Shown here piece by piece: positions 1 through 11,221 of a stretch of 64,000 nucleotides of DNA (its first letter is position 1; each line of letters begins with the position of its first letter). The position numbers and the translations under genes are program-made. Source of the DNA: Arenicola marina. Its lineage: Eukaryota; Annelida; Polychaeta; Arenicolidae. The notes below the pieces were generated by a model. The model was given only the letters and a program-made list of their open reading frames with translations, ran no database searches and was not told the DNA's origin. Where the stretch lies: NCBI GenBank assembly GCA_964019135.1, contig OZ025248.1, positions 51,143,670 through 51,207,669 on the forward strand, written 5' to 3'.

Positions 1-316
1 GGTTACTCCCAGGGACATGGCCCCTCTACCTTTATCCTTCCCATGGTCCTGATATGACTTACAGAGGTATAGACTAGGGGGTTACTCCCGGGGACATGGC
101 CCCTCTACCTTTGCCCTTCCCATGGTCCTGATATGACTTACAGAGGTATGGACTAGGGGGTTACTCCCGTGGACATGGCCCCTCTACCTTTACCCTTCCC
201 ATGGTCCTGATATGACTTACAGAGGTATGGACTAGGGGGTTACTCCCGGGGACATGGCCCCTGTACCTTTACCCTTCCCATGGTCCTGATATGACTTAAA
301 GAGGTATAGACTAGTG
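1..316 (+). repeat. 79-bp tandem array derived from SINE 3' half
   Basis: Four head-to-tail units start at 1, 80, 159 and 238, so the period is 79 bp. The array runs off the left edge. Each unit begins GGTTACTCCCGGGGACATGG and ends in a block like AGACTAGGG. The unit matches the middle and 3' part of the tRNA-derived SINE seen complete at 43594 and 51369, in the same order: a GTAGGGGGTTACCCCC block, GGGGACATGG, a pyrimidine-rich stretch, then GATATGAC. The units differ at only a few bases, so amplification is fairly recent or homogenised. Confidence 0.85.
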
Positions 317-412
317 GGATACCCCCGAAGACATGACCCCTCTCTACTCTTCCCATTGTCGCGAAATGACCGACTGAGAATAAAGCGTCCTACTTTTTAT
401 ATACCAACCAAC
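317..412 (+). mobile_element. SINE 3' end closing the 79-bp array
   Basis: The fifth unit diverges and continues into the ordinary SINE 3' end: a degenerate GATATGACC block, AAAGCGTCCT, then a spacer and ACCAACCAAC. This ties the upstream satellite to the SINE family. A second short tail-like piece, AAGTGTCCTTCTC followed by AACCAACCAAC, lies near 700-725. Confidence 0.6.
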
Positions 413-1856
413 TTCACTTTCATCCCTCTTAGATAATTTTAGAGCATAATTTGATAATATTTCATATTTGCCAGACGCTTAATAAAATATTTAAAAGCTT
501 CTAAAAAGCTGTTGATGCCCTGCTACAATATGAATATTTTACCAACTGGCATAACGTACGATTTACCGGTAAAGCGCATTCGACTTCTTCGAACGTCAAA
601 TTTGTACAGGAGAATGTTCCGTTGTCCGTCCATACGCGCGTTGCCCTTTCTACCCAATGCCTTATATGTGAAGCTAGATGACCTTTGAGGTTAAATATAA
701 AGTGTCCTTCTCAAACCAACCAACTTGCATATATATAATATTTAATGTAGACGGTCTACAAACGTCGCCTACTTACAACCTCTCCCCACCCTCAATCTCT
801 CCACGTGTGAGTGAGTTTTATGCTTCTTGATTGCTTATAACGGCATATAGGGGCCCACAGGTTATAGCTGTGCCCTTTTTTTGTTCTGGCTGTTGTGACT
901 TCTGTGTATCTATGGCCTCGTGACATCGACAGTCACCGACGCCGGCGTTTAACCACCGACGGCTGTTGTGATTGATTCACTGTATTGATTTTCACCCGGC
1001 ACCCAAGGTTTGTCCTGTTGGCCTTGTTCAAACCGTTCGAAGCCGTATTGAGGTGTCGTGGCCTTCCACCGCGGAGCCGCTGCCAAAGTGACCCGAGTCT
1101 ATTCACTGTCTCAGGGGGTGTCATTGATTCCCGGCGTCCTGTCCGCGTGGGCCGCGCCAAGTCTCCACAATAACGCTCTCTGGCGTTACTAGGGAGACCC
1201 TCGAGGACGGGGTGGTAATTGAAAGACCCCCCCCCCCTCCCCACCCTCAATACCTGCCTTCCCATGGTGTATTGCCGCTGCTCTGAGTCTTAATCGAATC
1301 CAATAAGGACTAGAGAGGACTAGAGAAATACGAGCCTCTCACGAGGACGGAACATTTGGCCAGTTTCGCTCGTGCTTGTCCGTGGCGGCGTTACGAGCAA
1401 TGATGTACGGATATTAACGTCGACTTTATATAGCGTATATTCTCTCTCCTTACCCGGGATATCGTTAAACACAGATGCAAATATGAAGGGACCGAAGGAC
1501 AGTGTTTGTAACCAGCGAGAAAATAGTCAGCACTGTTTCCGATTGCCCGTGCTTTTGTCGGACAAATCGGAGTATGACGAGGTGGTCAAGGATAGATTCG
1601 ACAATTCATGGAGAGCACGTTCTGTCACGTCCTTCTGGGTCAGTAATATCAATGGAAAGAGTTTCTCTGTTCATAGACATCAGAATTAGTATCCAGGGAC
1701 CGCCGTGACAGTAGCCAATGGCATTTGATAAAACCTGAAATACGTACTTTACGCGATTTCTCGCATTTCATAACCTTACCATAATCGATATCAATACTGC
1801 CAAGGTCACATGTCACGCATTCACACAAATGTAGACAACTTTCTGGGCTCGGACCC

Positions 1857-1898
1857 CAATACATATGTGTCTAAGTTTTGTTAGACACATATGTATTG
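1857..1898. repeat. Perfect 18-bp inverted repeat, 6-nt loop
   Basis: The left arm CAATACATATGTGTCTAA (1857-1874) and the right arm TTAGACACATATGTATTG (1881-1898) are exact reverse complements around the loop GTTTTG. It is AT-rich and could form a cruciform or RNA hairpin. It may be a relic of a very short MITE. No function is visible. Confidence 0.85.
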
Positions 1899-2245
1899 AG
1901 GGAAAGGAAATCTAGTTTGATCTTAGTTTTTTTCACAACTGTTTTCGTTGTAAACATGCAGGTATGCAGTATGCATGGCTTATTAATAATCTTCAGCATA
2001 CAATATTTAGGGACGGAGTCTAGTAAATGGGAAACGGGTAAATTTGAAATATTCAGTTGTCTCACTTACGTCAGGTGTATATACTGATATTAAATGCCAA
2101 AGAATAGCCGTGGATAGTTTCAATATTTCCGACCGTGTCACGGCATTTGATATTCAATGTAATTATATTGTTTATCATATCAAGGCAAAGCACGGAATAG
2201 TGCATGAAAGTGTTACATAGCATCTAAAATATATTAGTGTAAATA

Positions 2246-2470
2246 TAGCAACTAAAGGTGTTGCTGTATAAATGTATCATCTAAATGTAGTAGTTTATAA
2301 ATGTTTCACCTAAAGGTATTACTGTATAAATATATCACCTAAATGTAATACTGTATAAACGTTTCACCTAAATGTATTACTGTATAAATGTGGCTCACCT
2401 AAAGGTATTACTGTATAAATATATCACCTAAATGTATTACTGTATAAATGTATCACCTAAATGTATTCGT
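2246..2470 (+). repeat. 29-bp AT-rich minisatellite
   Basis: About seven to eight imperfect copies of a 29-bp unit built on CACCTAAATGTATTACTGTA followed by TAAATGTAT. Single-base variation and small indels occur between copies. It lies upstream of the first recognised FAM228 exon. Confidence 0.8.
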
Positions 2471-2852
2471 GTGTATACTGCTCGTCGTGAAGGTGGCCGT
2501 GTTGTCACGTTTCCGCTGCCTCAGCACCATTTATTTTAGAGAAAGAGGCCTCCGTTTGTGTATGAACAGAGCCCTACTTCCGGGGAATTATAGAGAGGGT
2601 AGAGATGCGGAAAGCTCCCCTCTATCCGTTGTGGCAGCCAAGATGTATGCGCCAGGGTTTGGACCTACGACCTGTTTCCCAGATATGGTTCATTTTCTTC
2701 TATGCTGTGCGTGATCAGGCCCTTGACGCGCGACAATATCATATAGCCAACGGTCTACCCAACTTATACTGTACAAAGTGTATATGCTAAACAGATTTAC
2801 ATTTTGTAGCATGTGTCCTCTGAGGCAAAAATAGGGATTTTTATTTTTGCAG

Positions 2853-5800
2853 CGAACGACAGACACAGAGGCCAAAGATATGAAGAAGATTTACGATGAT
2901 GTTTTGGAAACGGAAGACACATTTGCAAAGGTAGGTTTTTTTTGAAACTATGTCTGACTCATACATACAATAGTTTTTCATCCACTCCTTGCTGGTGTAT
3001 AAATTTGTCCTTTTATTAAGAAGGACCGTGTCGTACATTCTTGGATAGGGACCATTCATGAGCAATTCCGGCATATTAATCTTTTTGATGAGAGAAACGT
3101 TTCCAACAGGAGGTAATTAGGCGCAAAGTGAGACGAGAGTTTTAAAGGTTTTACTCCTATATATCCACCAGTTCAGAAAAATCCAATTTATTGCTAATTT
3201 CCATATCCTAACAATCTTTTATTCATAGGATATGGAAGGCCTGGTTGACCATCGCGAAATGCTAAATGTTCGCAAAAAGGAGATCCTTCACAAGAAGTGG
3301 CGGGACGCTGTGGGTGAGCCTCTGTCGACTGAGGTGACACACGTTATGAACGGCCCGCTGTACCGGAATCTCGTCCATCGCAAGAGACTGCTTTACAAGG
3401 AGTACTTGGAGCATGTAAACAAGAAGGTGAGACGCGCGCCCAACGCCCGGCAAACCGCCAATCACATGCGTAGTTATCACTCCCGTAAATGTTACAGTAT
3501 TTAATTAGCGTTGGGCGTCACTCTTGCTGCGCAAGCAAACATTGTTTTGTTCAATGTTGTCACCTTGTGGATGTATAATTAGCAGCGTTTGGTCATCAAT
3601 TAATGCTGAAATAAAATTTGGTTCTGATAACCGAATGTTGCCTTACGTCTTATCCATATTTACCATAGCAACGTGTGTCCTTCAGTAAGATTGTAATGCC
3701 GCCTTTAATTGTATCTGAAAAACATCTAGTTTTAGCTAAAACGCGCTTAATCAAATTTCTCGATACCCAACCATTTAGGTCATTGTTATGCATAACGACA
3801 CTGTTAGTCATATTGTGCACTTTTTGTCACCAGGGACATGTATTCCTGGACACAATAGCGCCGGAGGAATATTACCCCTTGGCACTTTATCCCGTCCGCC
3901 CTTCCATGCTTGTTGTAAGTCTAGATCGATTGCCAGTATGACCGATCACTCTTAACGAAATGCCTCATAGAGTTTTGGACTGATCATGCTTGGCTGGACC
4001 GGTTTCATGTTGTCGTCGTTGTAAATTAAACTTATATGTAGTACACCTGTCTCATGTCTTACGTTGTTTAGTTTAGATACTCTAAAACGATTATCTTTGT
4101 TGTACCATTCCAAACGTACGTACTTTATGCTGGCTATTAGTTTGTTTTCCAACCGGTATTCAGATATTATTTAAATGCATCATTCTCATGACCTTGAATA
4201 TCGCTATCCGGGCTAGCACGAAGCCGTCGCCTGTGGACCACCTAGACATCTGTACCCGTACTGATTTTTCGGTCATGTTTATGTTAGGACACCTTCTATA
4301 AGTAAATGATAATATTACCGCGTATGACTCTATTTATTCTGGTAACTAGATATATATTGGCTGCGTGTTTCATCAGGCGGAGACCAGTACATTGGGGGAC
4401 CCGCTGTTGATGCTTGAGCGGCAGCGGTGCGGGGAGGAGCGAGTTATCATGCGCTGTATGACTGGCTCCATTCTGAAGGACCGAGACCTGCAGCAGATCC
4501 GCCTTCCGCCTGTGCCGCTCGTGCCGCTCGGTCGCCATGGCACCGGCTGTGACACGTGGCTCGCCATGCCGATCGCAGACATTGAGAGCCCGGTGCGCCG
4601 GGCAAGCAGGTCAGTGCAGTGTAGTGTCCTGAATATTTCTAAAAAATTGTCGTCTTGGTCTTGATTGATACCTTTGCTAGTTCGCTTACTATTGCTTTCA
4701 ATTATTCATGAATTATTTGTAGTATTCTTTGCTTTGTGCTATTAGCTTGAAATCGTGGAATAATCTTCAATGGTAGAACCTGCATTGTAGATATTTAACA
4801 GATTTACACCGTATTAGATATTATTTCCATGTACTGTAGATATTAAGGTATTACTTTATTAACATTCATTGTAGGACTGTATAATACCATGATGGTTGAG
4901 TCGTCCTGCCATACATTATAATACATTTGTTCCTACATACCACTATGCTTGAGGTGGCTTCCATTATTTTAATCAACAGATGATAAATGAAGCAGTTGAT
5001 TGTATCAAACGTTTGACCCTCGGTGATCGGATGTAACAAATAAGTTAAAATGTCCAATTTAGCGAAATCCCATTTTCAGTGATACAAAACGCTGAATCGG
5101 TCCATATTTGTGGGTAGCAGAGTTTTTACCAGCTTCGAACAATGCGTAAATTATATTTATGTGATGCATTCGTGCACCCATAGACGGTGGGCCTCCGCAT
5201 ATGAATGCCGGTATATCCTGGGTTCTAATCTAAGCCCGGGCACTGACTGGCGCCTGTTCCAGTCAAGCATCCTTCGTCGTCGCAGGAGGTGCCTCGACCC
5301 AGTTTATCCGTTGCGTGCCCAAAAGCTGCCTAGAACACCAATTCATTTCATCACCCATAGGCTGGTCTTTGAGCACTAGTTCAATCGTTGGCTTTCTCTG
5401 ATCATATTGCTCACATATCTGAAGCAGGCACATTTCTGTACGCATTGCTTGAACTCGAAGCAACGCGAAGAAAACGCTGAACCTTGAATACGACAAATTC
5501 ACGCTACTATAGATACCCACCATCGATAGCCTCGTGTCTCGCACGGCTATCTTACGACATCCTTTATAAATTATTTGCTATGCTCCCAGAAAAGCAACAG
5601 TTATGAAGGTCTTCAGTTACTTCGATGAACGCGTGTCCAGTGATGCCATGTGATAAAAATGTCATGGAAAGAAATCATCACTTGTATATTTGTCACAAAC
5701 GACATTCAACGTGAGCCTCCAATCAGTTGCGTGGCGCACATAGTTTAAAAATGTCATCACATCATATTCGATACTCGTGTTCTGATAAAGTGATATGATA

Positions 5801-7117
5801 CCATTTGTTATATCTCCATGGTGATGAAAGATGCCCATTCTGATATATATATATGTGTACTTACAATATTTCGACCTCTCCATGCGATGTTTCCCCTTGT
5901 CAGCGCTGGGGCTGCAGTTAAAGCCGTGAAGGATGAGCGGCTGGTGTTGTACCCTGCACGTAGTATTGAGACATGGAGCCACGCTCGGTGTGTTTAGTGG
6001 ACTTTTTATTGTCATATTCATGACAAATCTGTGTGTGTGTGTTGGGGCCGGGCTCACTGTCATTACGGCGTGCTGTTGTCTTGTACTTCGAGGTGGAGGT
6101 GAAGCTGTTGTGTCATCTGGTTGTCTCACATTGTTGTGTGTGTCCATCTACTACCACCATCCAGCCACCTATTTCATGCGTACCACTCACTATCACTTCC
6201 CGGTTTTGTTGCACCATTAAGACCGCTGAGCGTTTATTATTACATTTTAGCGTAATAATGGGTTTTAAGTTGGTTACCGTATACATTTATTTTCAGCGTT
6301 TAATATTGTACCTATAATATTTGTTCACGTATCAGGTATTGCATGAAATGTCACCCCTAAGTTTGGGATTTTAGTGTACTAACATCATCAGATAATACTT
6401 TAAAGGAATGTAGACAAGTTAATCCCTTATTTTCGTGGGTTTTTTTTTTTAAGTTTCGCCGACGTTGTTAGGTTTATCACGCCTTGATACATGAGCCGGT
6501 ACTTGTTCTTTGATTTCATTGATCGTCAAAATTACACGTAGCTGTATTTTATCTGAATACATAGTTTCAATGACGCAGGTCAATATTATTGTTACTATTT
6601 TTTTCTTCGATGGGGAAAGACCAATTCCATATTATGATGACGATTAACGAACATATATGTGTATTACAATACTAAAATTGTTAGTGGATATACATGTTAC
6701 CGAAATTGTTTAACATGACGTGTCCGAGACCGCTTTGATAATTGACGTGTGAATGCCCTCCAGTGTGAGGTTTTGATCCAATACAAACGAGCAGACATTC
6801 TGAAGTGTCTAATGCACCGTGCCGTACGCGAGGGAGTCGCCTCGTTCGAGGTCTCCATCCTCAATGATGACGTCATCTTCCCCCACCATCAGGTCTGACG
6901 TCATCTGTGTTGCAGACGCCGCATGACCGCCACCGCCAACGCCAGTCACTTCCGCCTGGATGCGTGGGGCCGAGCAGCCTCGCAGTCACTCGTCGACACG
7001 GAGATGGCAATACAGAAGCGCCGACCCCGACCCCAGACCGACCGACGGACTGATTTTGACTTGGACTTTGAGCTGCGTGATAAGAAACCATACAGATTGC
7101 CCGTGCAGGCTGTCTAA
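2853..7117 (+). CDS. FAM228: FAM228-like protein (5 exons, 5' end not found)
   Basis: Exons at 2853-2930, 3229-3426, 3834-3914, 4377-4609 and 6916-7117 are bounded by AG/GT and keep phase (0,0,0,2), ending in TAA. They encode 263 residues. Recognisable FAM228 segments in order are a YDDVLETEDTFAK lead-in, then LNVRKKEILHKKW, then YKEYLEHVNKK running into GHVFLDTIAPEEYYPL, then LPLGRHGT-type (here LVPLGRHGTGCDTWLAMP) and DIESPVRR. This order is the family's conserved core; vertebrates have FAM228A and FAM228B. Function is unknown. The first exon holds no ATG near its start, so at least one upstream exon is missing. The C-terminal exon is basic and less conserved. Possible polyadenylation signals AATAAA lie near 7489 and 7749. 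Confidence 0.85.
4610..6915 (+). other. FAM228 intron 4; nothing assignable
   Basis: A 2.3-kb intron between a GTCAGT donor and a TTGCAG acceptor. I see no coding exon, tRNA or clear transposon. Open frames on either strand (for example 5662-6147, minus) lack recognisable domains. Confidence 0.5.
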
Positions 7118-8989
7118 TATTTGGCTAGTATGCTGTGAACTGTGAAGACTTTTTTCATGGGTTGTTTTACTTTTTTTATTACTTGTAAATGCTACCCAAT
7201 AAGAATGAGTTTTCGTGTGATATGCAATGAGCGTATTGCCATTGCCGGTTTGCTATATTTTAGGTTTTGCAAAGACTTTTAAAAACCAAAAAAAAGGGGA
7301 ATGTATTTTATTATAACTTTTTTTAAATTTACTGGATCTACTATAACTCGGCGACGTTGTCCAGAAACGTTTTCTGATTATTCCTATTGTATTATCAAGC
7401 AATGTGATACCGAATATGACGCAATAGAGAGGACACTGTTGCATTTCAGCATAGTTTCAGGTTGTCTTTACCTTAAATATAAAATGGAGAATAAAAGCCA
7501 CTGTAAATTGATGAATTACATGCCTGGATAGGAATTGCATACTTGATTCTAGTACGTTCCATTATATATGATAGCAACGTGTGATAAATATGTGATATAT
7601 AATATGCGTTTTTCGTTATCTGAAGTGAGTGCAGCATTGTAATTAGTAAAAGTGCCAAATTGAAATGCTATCTCATCCCGACACGTGACATTTGACAGTC
7701 TGTAGCAACGCCTTTCCTAATTTGTGCTGTACTTTTTTGGTACATTGTAATAAACGTTGCAGTTTTGGTGCCTTTGCCTGCTGGTTTGACATCGTGTGTT
7801 ATCTTAATTGAGCCATAAAACGGGGACGATTGCACAGGGTTGAAGAAATCAAACTTTTGGTTGGTATCGATATATCTCAATTTGTATTCACGGCCTTCTA
7901 CTTGTATTACAATCTTTGTGGTTTCATCAGCAAATCCTAGATCCGCCCCATCATCAGGTGACGACCATGAACTCTTAAATGTGCCTCACCTTAAGCACCC
8001 CACCCGGAACTTTCACTGGAGAGCCTGCATTACTACAGGTTTGGGTAGGCTTATCGAACGTGGCATTTCGACCCGCGGATGCGTACCGCCCAAACCCCAA
8101 AGATAATGAGTAAGCGTAGTCTACAACCCCGGGGGTGGGGGGGGGGGTTAATACATTGCGGCGTATGAGGTGGTTTCGCGGTCAAGCCACCCCTTTTTCA
8201 CCGTCAAGATCCGTTTGGTCAGGGCGTTTTACCGCCAAACTCCGCTCGGTCGGGGTTTACCGCCAATATCCATTCGGTCTGGGCTTTTTTTCCGCCAAAA
8301 TCCGGATCAGAAGGGAGGGGCGTAGCCAGCCGTATGCACGTACGCACATTTTATGTGCAGCAGGTGCGTACACAAGCTCAAATCCCTGGCTAGGCCCCTG
8401 GAAGAGGTATATTTGTAAATTTGTATAATACCCGCACTATAGGGGTATCTATTTCATCATAAATGTCCTCTATATAGGGGTATATTTTTCATCACATATG
8501 ATCCGCTGTCTCAGGCATCAAGGCACTTGCGCCCCCCCCCCCCCCCCACCATATTTGTATAATAGTGCCCCCCTACATTACTACAGTGTTTGGGCTGTAG
8601 ACAAGATTTAGAGAGAAAAGTGCCCGATTTGGTGGTCATTGGGGGAGAATTATTTTTTTGCTAAAGAAAGCATCTAAATAGACACTGACAAGTTTTTAGC
8701 TAAAAAGGCATATAAAATAGACATCGACAGAATTTTGTGGTTAAATGGGCATACAAAATAGACACCGACAGAAGTTTGTGGTTAAAACGGTCGCCCAGGT
8801 TTCTGTCAGCTGACAATGAAATGCACGAGCGCTCACCTCCTTTGATCGTAATCACTACTGTGGCTGGCAGCACACGGCGGCCCTATGTATAATGCATGTA
8901 AAATATACCCAAGAGTAAGTTAAAATGGTCACCAAGAGATTGTGTCCTTAGTTTATATTCGTAATAATTATTCGCAGAGCTCTGCGCCA
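7118..8989. other. FAM228 3' flank with degenerate repeats
   Basis: Presumed 3' UTR and intergenic DNA. A poly-G stretch (near 8131-8147) and a poly-C stretch (near 8533-8547) occur. Degenerate tandem copies of a phrase like CCGCCAAAATCCG...GGTCGGGGTTT fill about 8190-8310; a related single phrase is at 43925-43995. Three copies of an approximately 41-bp unit (AAATAGACACCGACAG...GTGGTTAAAA) lie at about 8664-8790. No gene seen. Confidence 0.5.
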
Positions 8990-8994
8990 ACACC

Positions 8995-9190
8995 CCACTC
9001 TCATGACTCGACGAGCGAGGTCCCGCATGATAATAAATCTGGACGACGATTCTTCTCAAATAAGTGGGGATCCCCCGTAGGTTGTCTATCGCTGCACAAT
9101 AATTACCCTTTATCCATCAATATTTTACATCGCCCATACCACTGCTACAACACTATTTAGATTGTGTTAATATTATAAATTATGATTACT
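8995..9190 (+). repeat. Dispersed repeat, copy 1
   Basis: This stretch aligns with 10590-10730: both have a GCGAGG-TCCCGCAT start, AATAAT, then CTGGACGA-GATTCTTCT, a TACCCTT/AACCCTT block, and end ATCAATATTTT followed by a short tail. Alignment is by eye at perhaps 75-80 percent. The family is not identified; it could be an old non-autonomous transposon. Confidence 0.5.
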
Positions 9191-9196
9191 TAAATA

Positions 9197-9420
9197 AAGC
9201 TGCTTGTTGAGCTTTTCCTGCCAAATCTAAGCCCAGGCGACATATATATATATATCACAATTTGCAGAAAACTCTTGTTAATTCAGTAAATTCAGAAACC
9301 TGATAAGCATCGGTTGTAATATGGCAAACGTTTCTATCCCGTGACACCGTGAAACTCTGTCGCGGCACTGCTACTTATAACAAAGCATCGCGAAGCGCAA
9401 AAACTGTTAGAACCCAAAAC
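9197..9420 (+). mobile_element. MITE fragment (same family as 26936 and 38585)
   Basis: Begins AAGCTGCTTGTTGAGC and shares a long stretch with the elements at 38585-38946 and 26936-27343: CTAAGCCCAGG, CAATTTGCAGAAAACTC, TGGCAAACGT, then ACAAAGCATCGCGAAGC. Only the left part is recognisable; the right terminus is missing or decayed. Confidence 0.65.
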
Positions 9421-11221
9421 GTCATATTGACAAAAACGTCATACCTTGGTAGAATGAAATATACAGTTTTAAGTTTCACTTTAAAAAATACCGATTATTG
9501 CTCACACAACCCTGCGTGACGTTTCTGAAGGAGAGGGGCGGGGCAACTTTGGGCTAAAGAAGTGATTGATTGACAATTACTCGGATCTCTTGGAGGTCGA
9601 AATTCGCGAATTAAGGCGCATAAAAAAACAATGAAATTTAAAAGTTCTTGGTGTATAAGGGAATGGAGGGGGGGGGGGGGGGGCGATACATCATATTCCA
9701 TTGTTTATGAAACTCGGCCTTGTATTGCCGGATAGATCTGGATAGGCCCCGGGTAATAGGTTTACCGGTACATACAATCTGCCGAAAGAGAAGCTGTTGA
9801 CCGTTAGACCTTCGTCGCGCAAAGGTCATGTGAGCAACGAGCGAACTCTGCTGGGAGAGGATTATGCTTAAAGGGAACCGCCAGCCTGGCCTCCAACGCT
9901 GCTTTACCGATTCATATAATACCCAATTGTTTATCCTCCAAATTATAGAATTTTTCTTTCTATCTGTAGCTCACAATTAAAATTTAGAAGTGACCGCTAG
10001 GCCCGATTTCGCCGCCTACCCAGGCGGCAGCCCTTTTTGGAGGCGTGTCCGCGATTGACCAATCAGGAGGCGATACTCTAATGTATTCAAACCGGAAATT
10101 GCGCCTATTGCGTGAGGAAAACAAGAGCGCGTGATAATCGCAAATATAAATAGCTGCGATTCTAACTCCAATCATGGCATTGTTGCAGAGTCAATCGTCG
10201 CAAGACGTATATCAATTTGTTTGGACGGTACTTTTCCATGAAACACCAAGATCTTGCGCTATACTGCGAGGCTTGGAACTGCCGCTGTTCATCTGTAAAT
10301 CGCGCCCCTGATCTCTCTCTCCGCGAGTTATAATGTAAGGCGGCGCCATATGAATAGTCACAATATGCGTCACTGCTCCCGGCAAAATGGCGCTCTGCTT
10401 GACATTCCTGGGGGCGGGTTGCCTTAATTTTTTTCTCCTTACTAGTCGGCCGAAACGAAGCGTTAACACTCGCCAATTTAATTTTAAGATGTAAACTTTC
10501 GGTGCAGATCGCGATTAAATTAGATTGGACACCCGCTTTAATTTTCCTCCCTGGGTTGAGTTGCGGAGCACGGTCGACCGCGATCGACCGCCTAAGCGAG
10601 GGCAGTCCCGCATCATAATATTAAACTCTGGACGAAGATTCTTCTGAAATACGTAGGGATAACCCTTAAATATCAATGCATCATAATTATCCTTCACTGA
10701 TTTATCAATATTTTAGGCCTACATTATTTAAAGCCGGTGTGCTGTTATTTCCAAATTAGAGTTAATTATTTAGTTGATATGCCCGCAACAAGTTGTTCTC
10801 CGCAACAAGCGTCTCCGGGGCAGCGTCCAGGAATCAAATGTTGATATGAGTCGGCGCCACCGGGATGAGACTCGATATGGCGCCACGGGGCCAGACGAAG
10901 TGACAGCAGGATTCGATCTCCGAGCAGAGGACGTTCCGTTCAGGAACGAGCTTCCTCTGCTGGCAAACTCAGTAGTCGGCAGAGTTTGTAGGCTCTTCCA
11001 CAGCCCCACCTCCGCTCGCTCGATGATCTGAGTGAGCCACACAGTGGGGGGCTGTGGAGGAGACTACAGAGTTCGCGGCAAGCTCCCCGCACGGTGGCGC
11101 TACGCAAGCTAGCTTTTACATATGGAGCCCTAGCGGAGTAAGTCTAAGGCAGAGAGTGAGTTCGCGGTCGATTTCAGCGGCGCGCCACCTGGCGAACGAT
11201 CGGTTTCTAATGACAACAATC
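9421..11221. promoter_or_regulatory. PPIL6 upstream region
   Basis: A poly-G run at about 9668-9682 is followed by unique DNA, a second copy of the 8995 dispersed repeat at 10590-10730, and a GC- and CpG-richer stretch (10800-11200) directly before the PPIL6 start that is a reasonable promoter candidate. I see no TATA box or defined motif that would settle it. Confidence 0.35.
10590..10730 (+). repeat. Dispersed repeat, copy 2
   Basis: Partner of the repeat at 8995-9190 in the same orientation, about 1.6 kb away. It is either a local segmental duplication or two insertions of one old element. Confidence 0.5.

Larger units (their letters stand above)
413..2852. other. Region upstream of FAM228; no assignable exon
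   Basis: This probably holds the promoter and first exon of the FAM228-like gene, but I could not identify them. The stretch 880-1200 is relatively CpG-rich and could be promoter-like. An open frame at 1372-1689 resembles nothing I recognise. A C-run lies near 1226-1236. The only clear structures are a perfect hairpin at 1857-1898 and a 29-bp tandem repeat at 2246-2470. Confidence 0.4.

Noticed and set aside
1372-1689. Candidate first exon of FAM228
   Set aside because: No resemblance to the FAM228 N-terminus I know and no convincing donor in the right phase; left as unassigned.
5662-6147. 161-residue minus-strand frame in the FAM228 intron
   Set aside because: Low-complexity His/Thr-rich text, no domain, no splice context.
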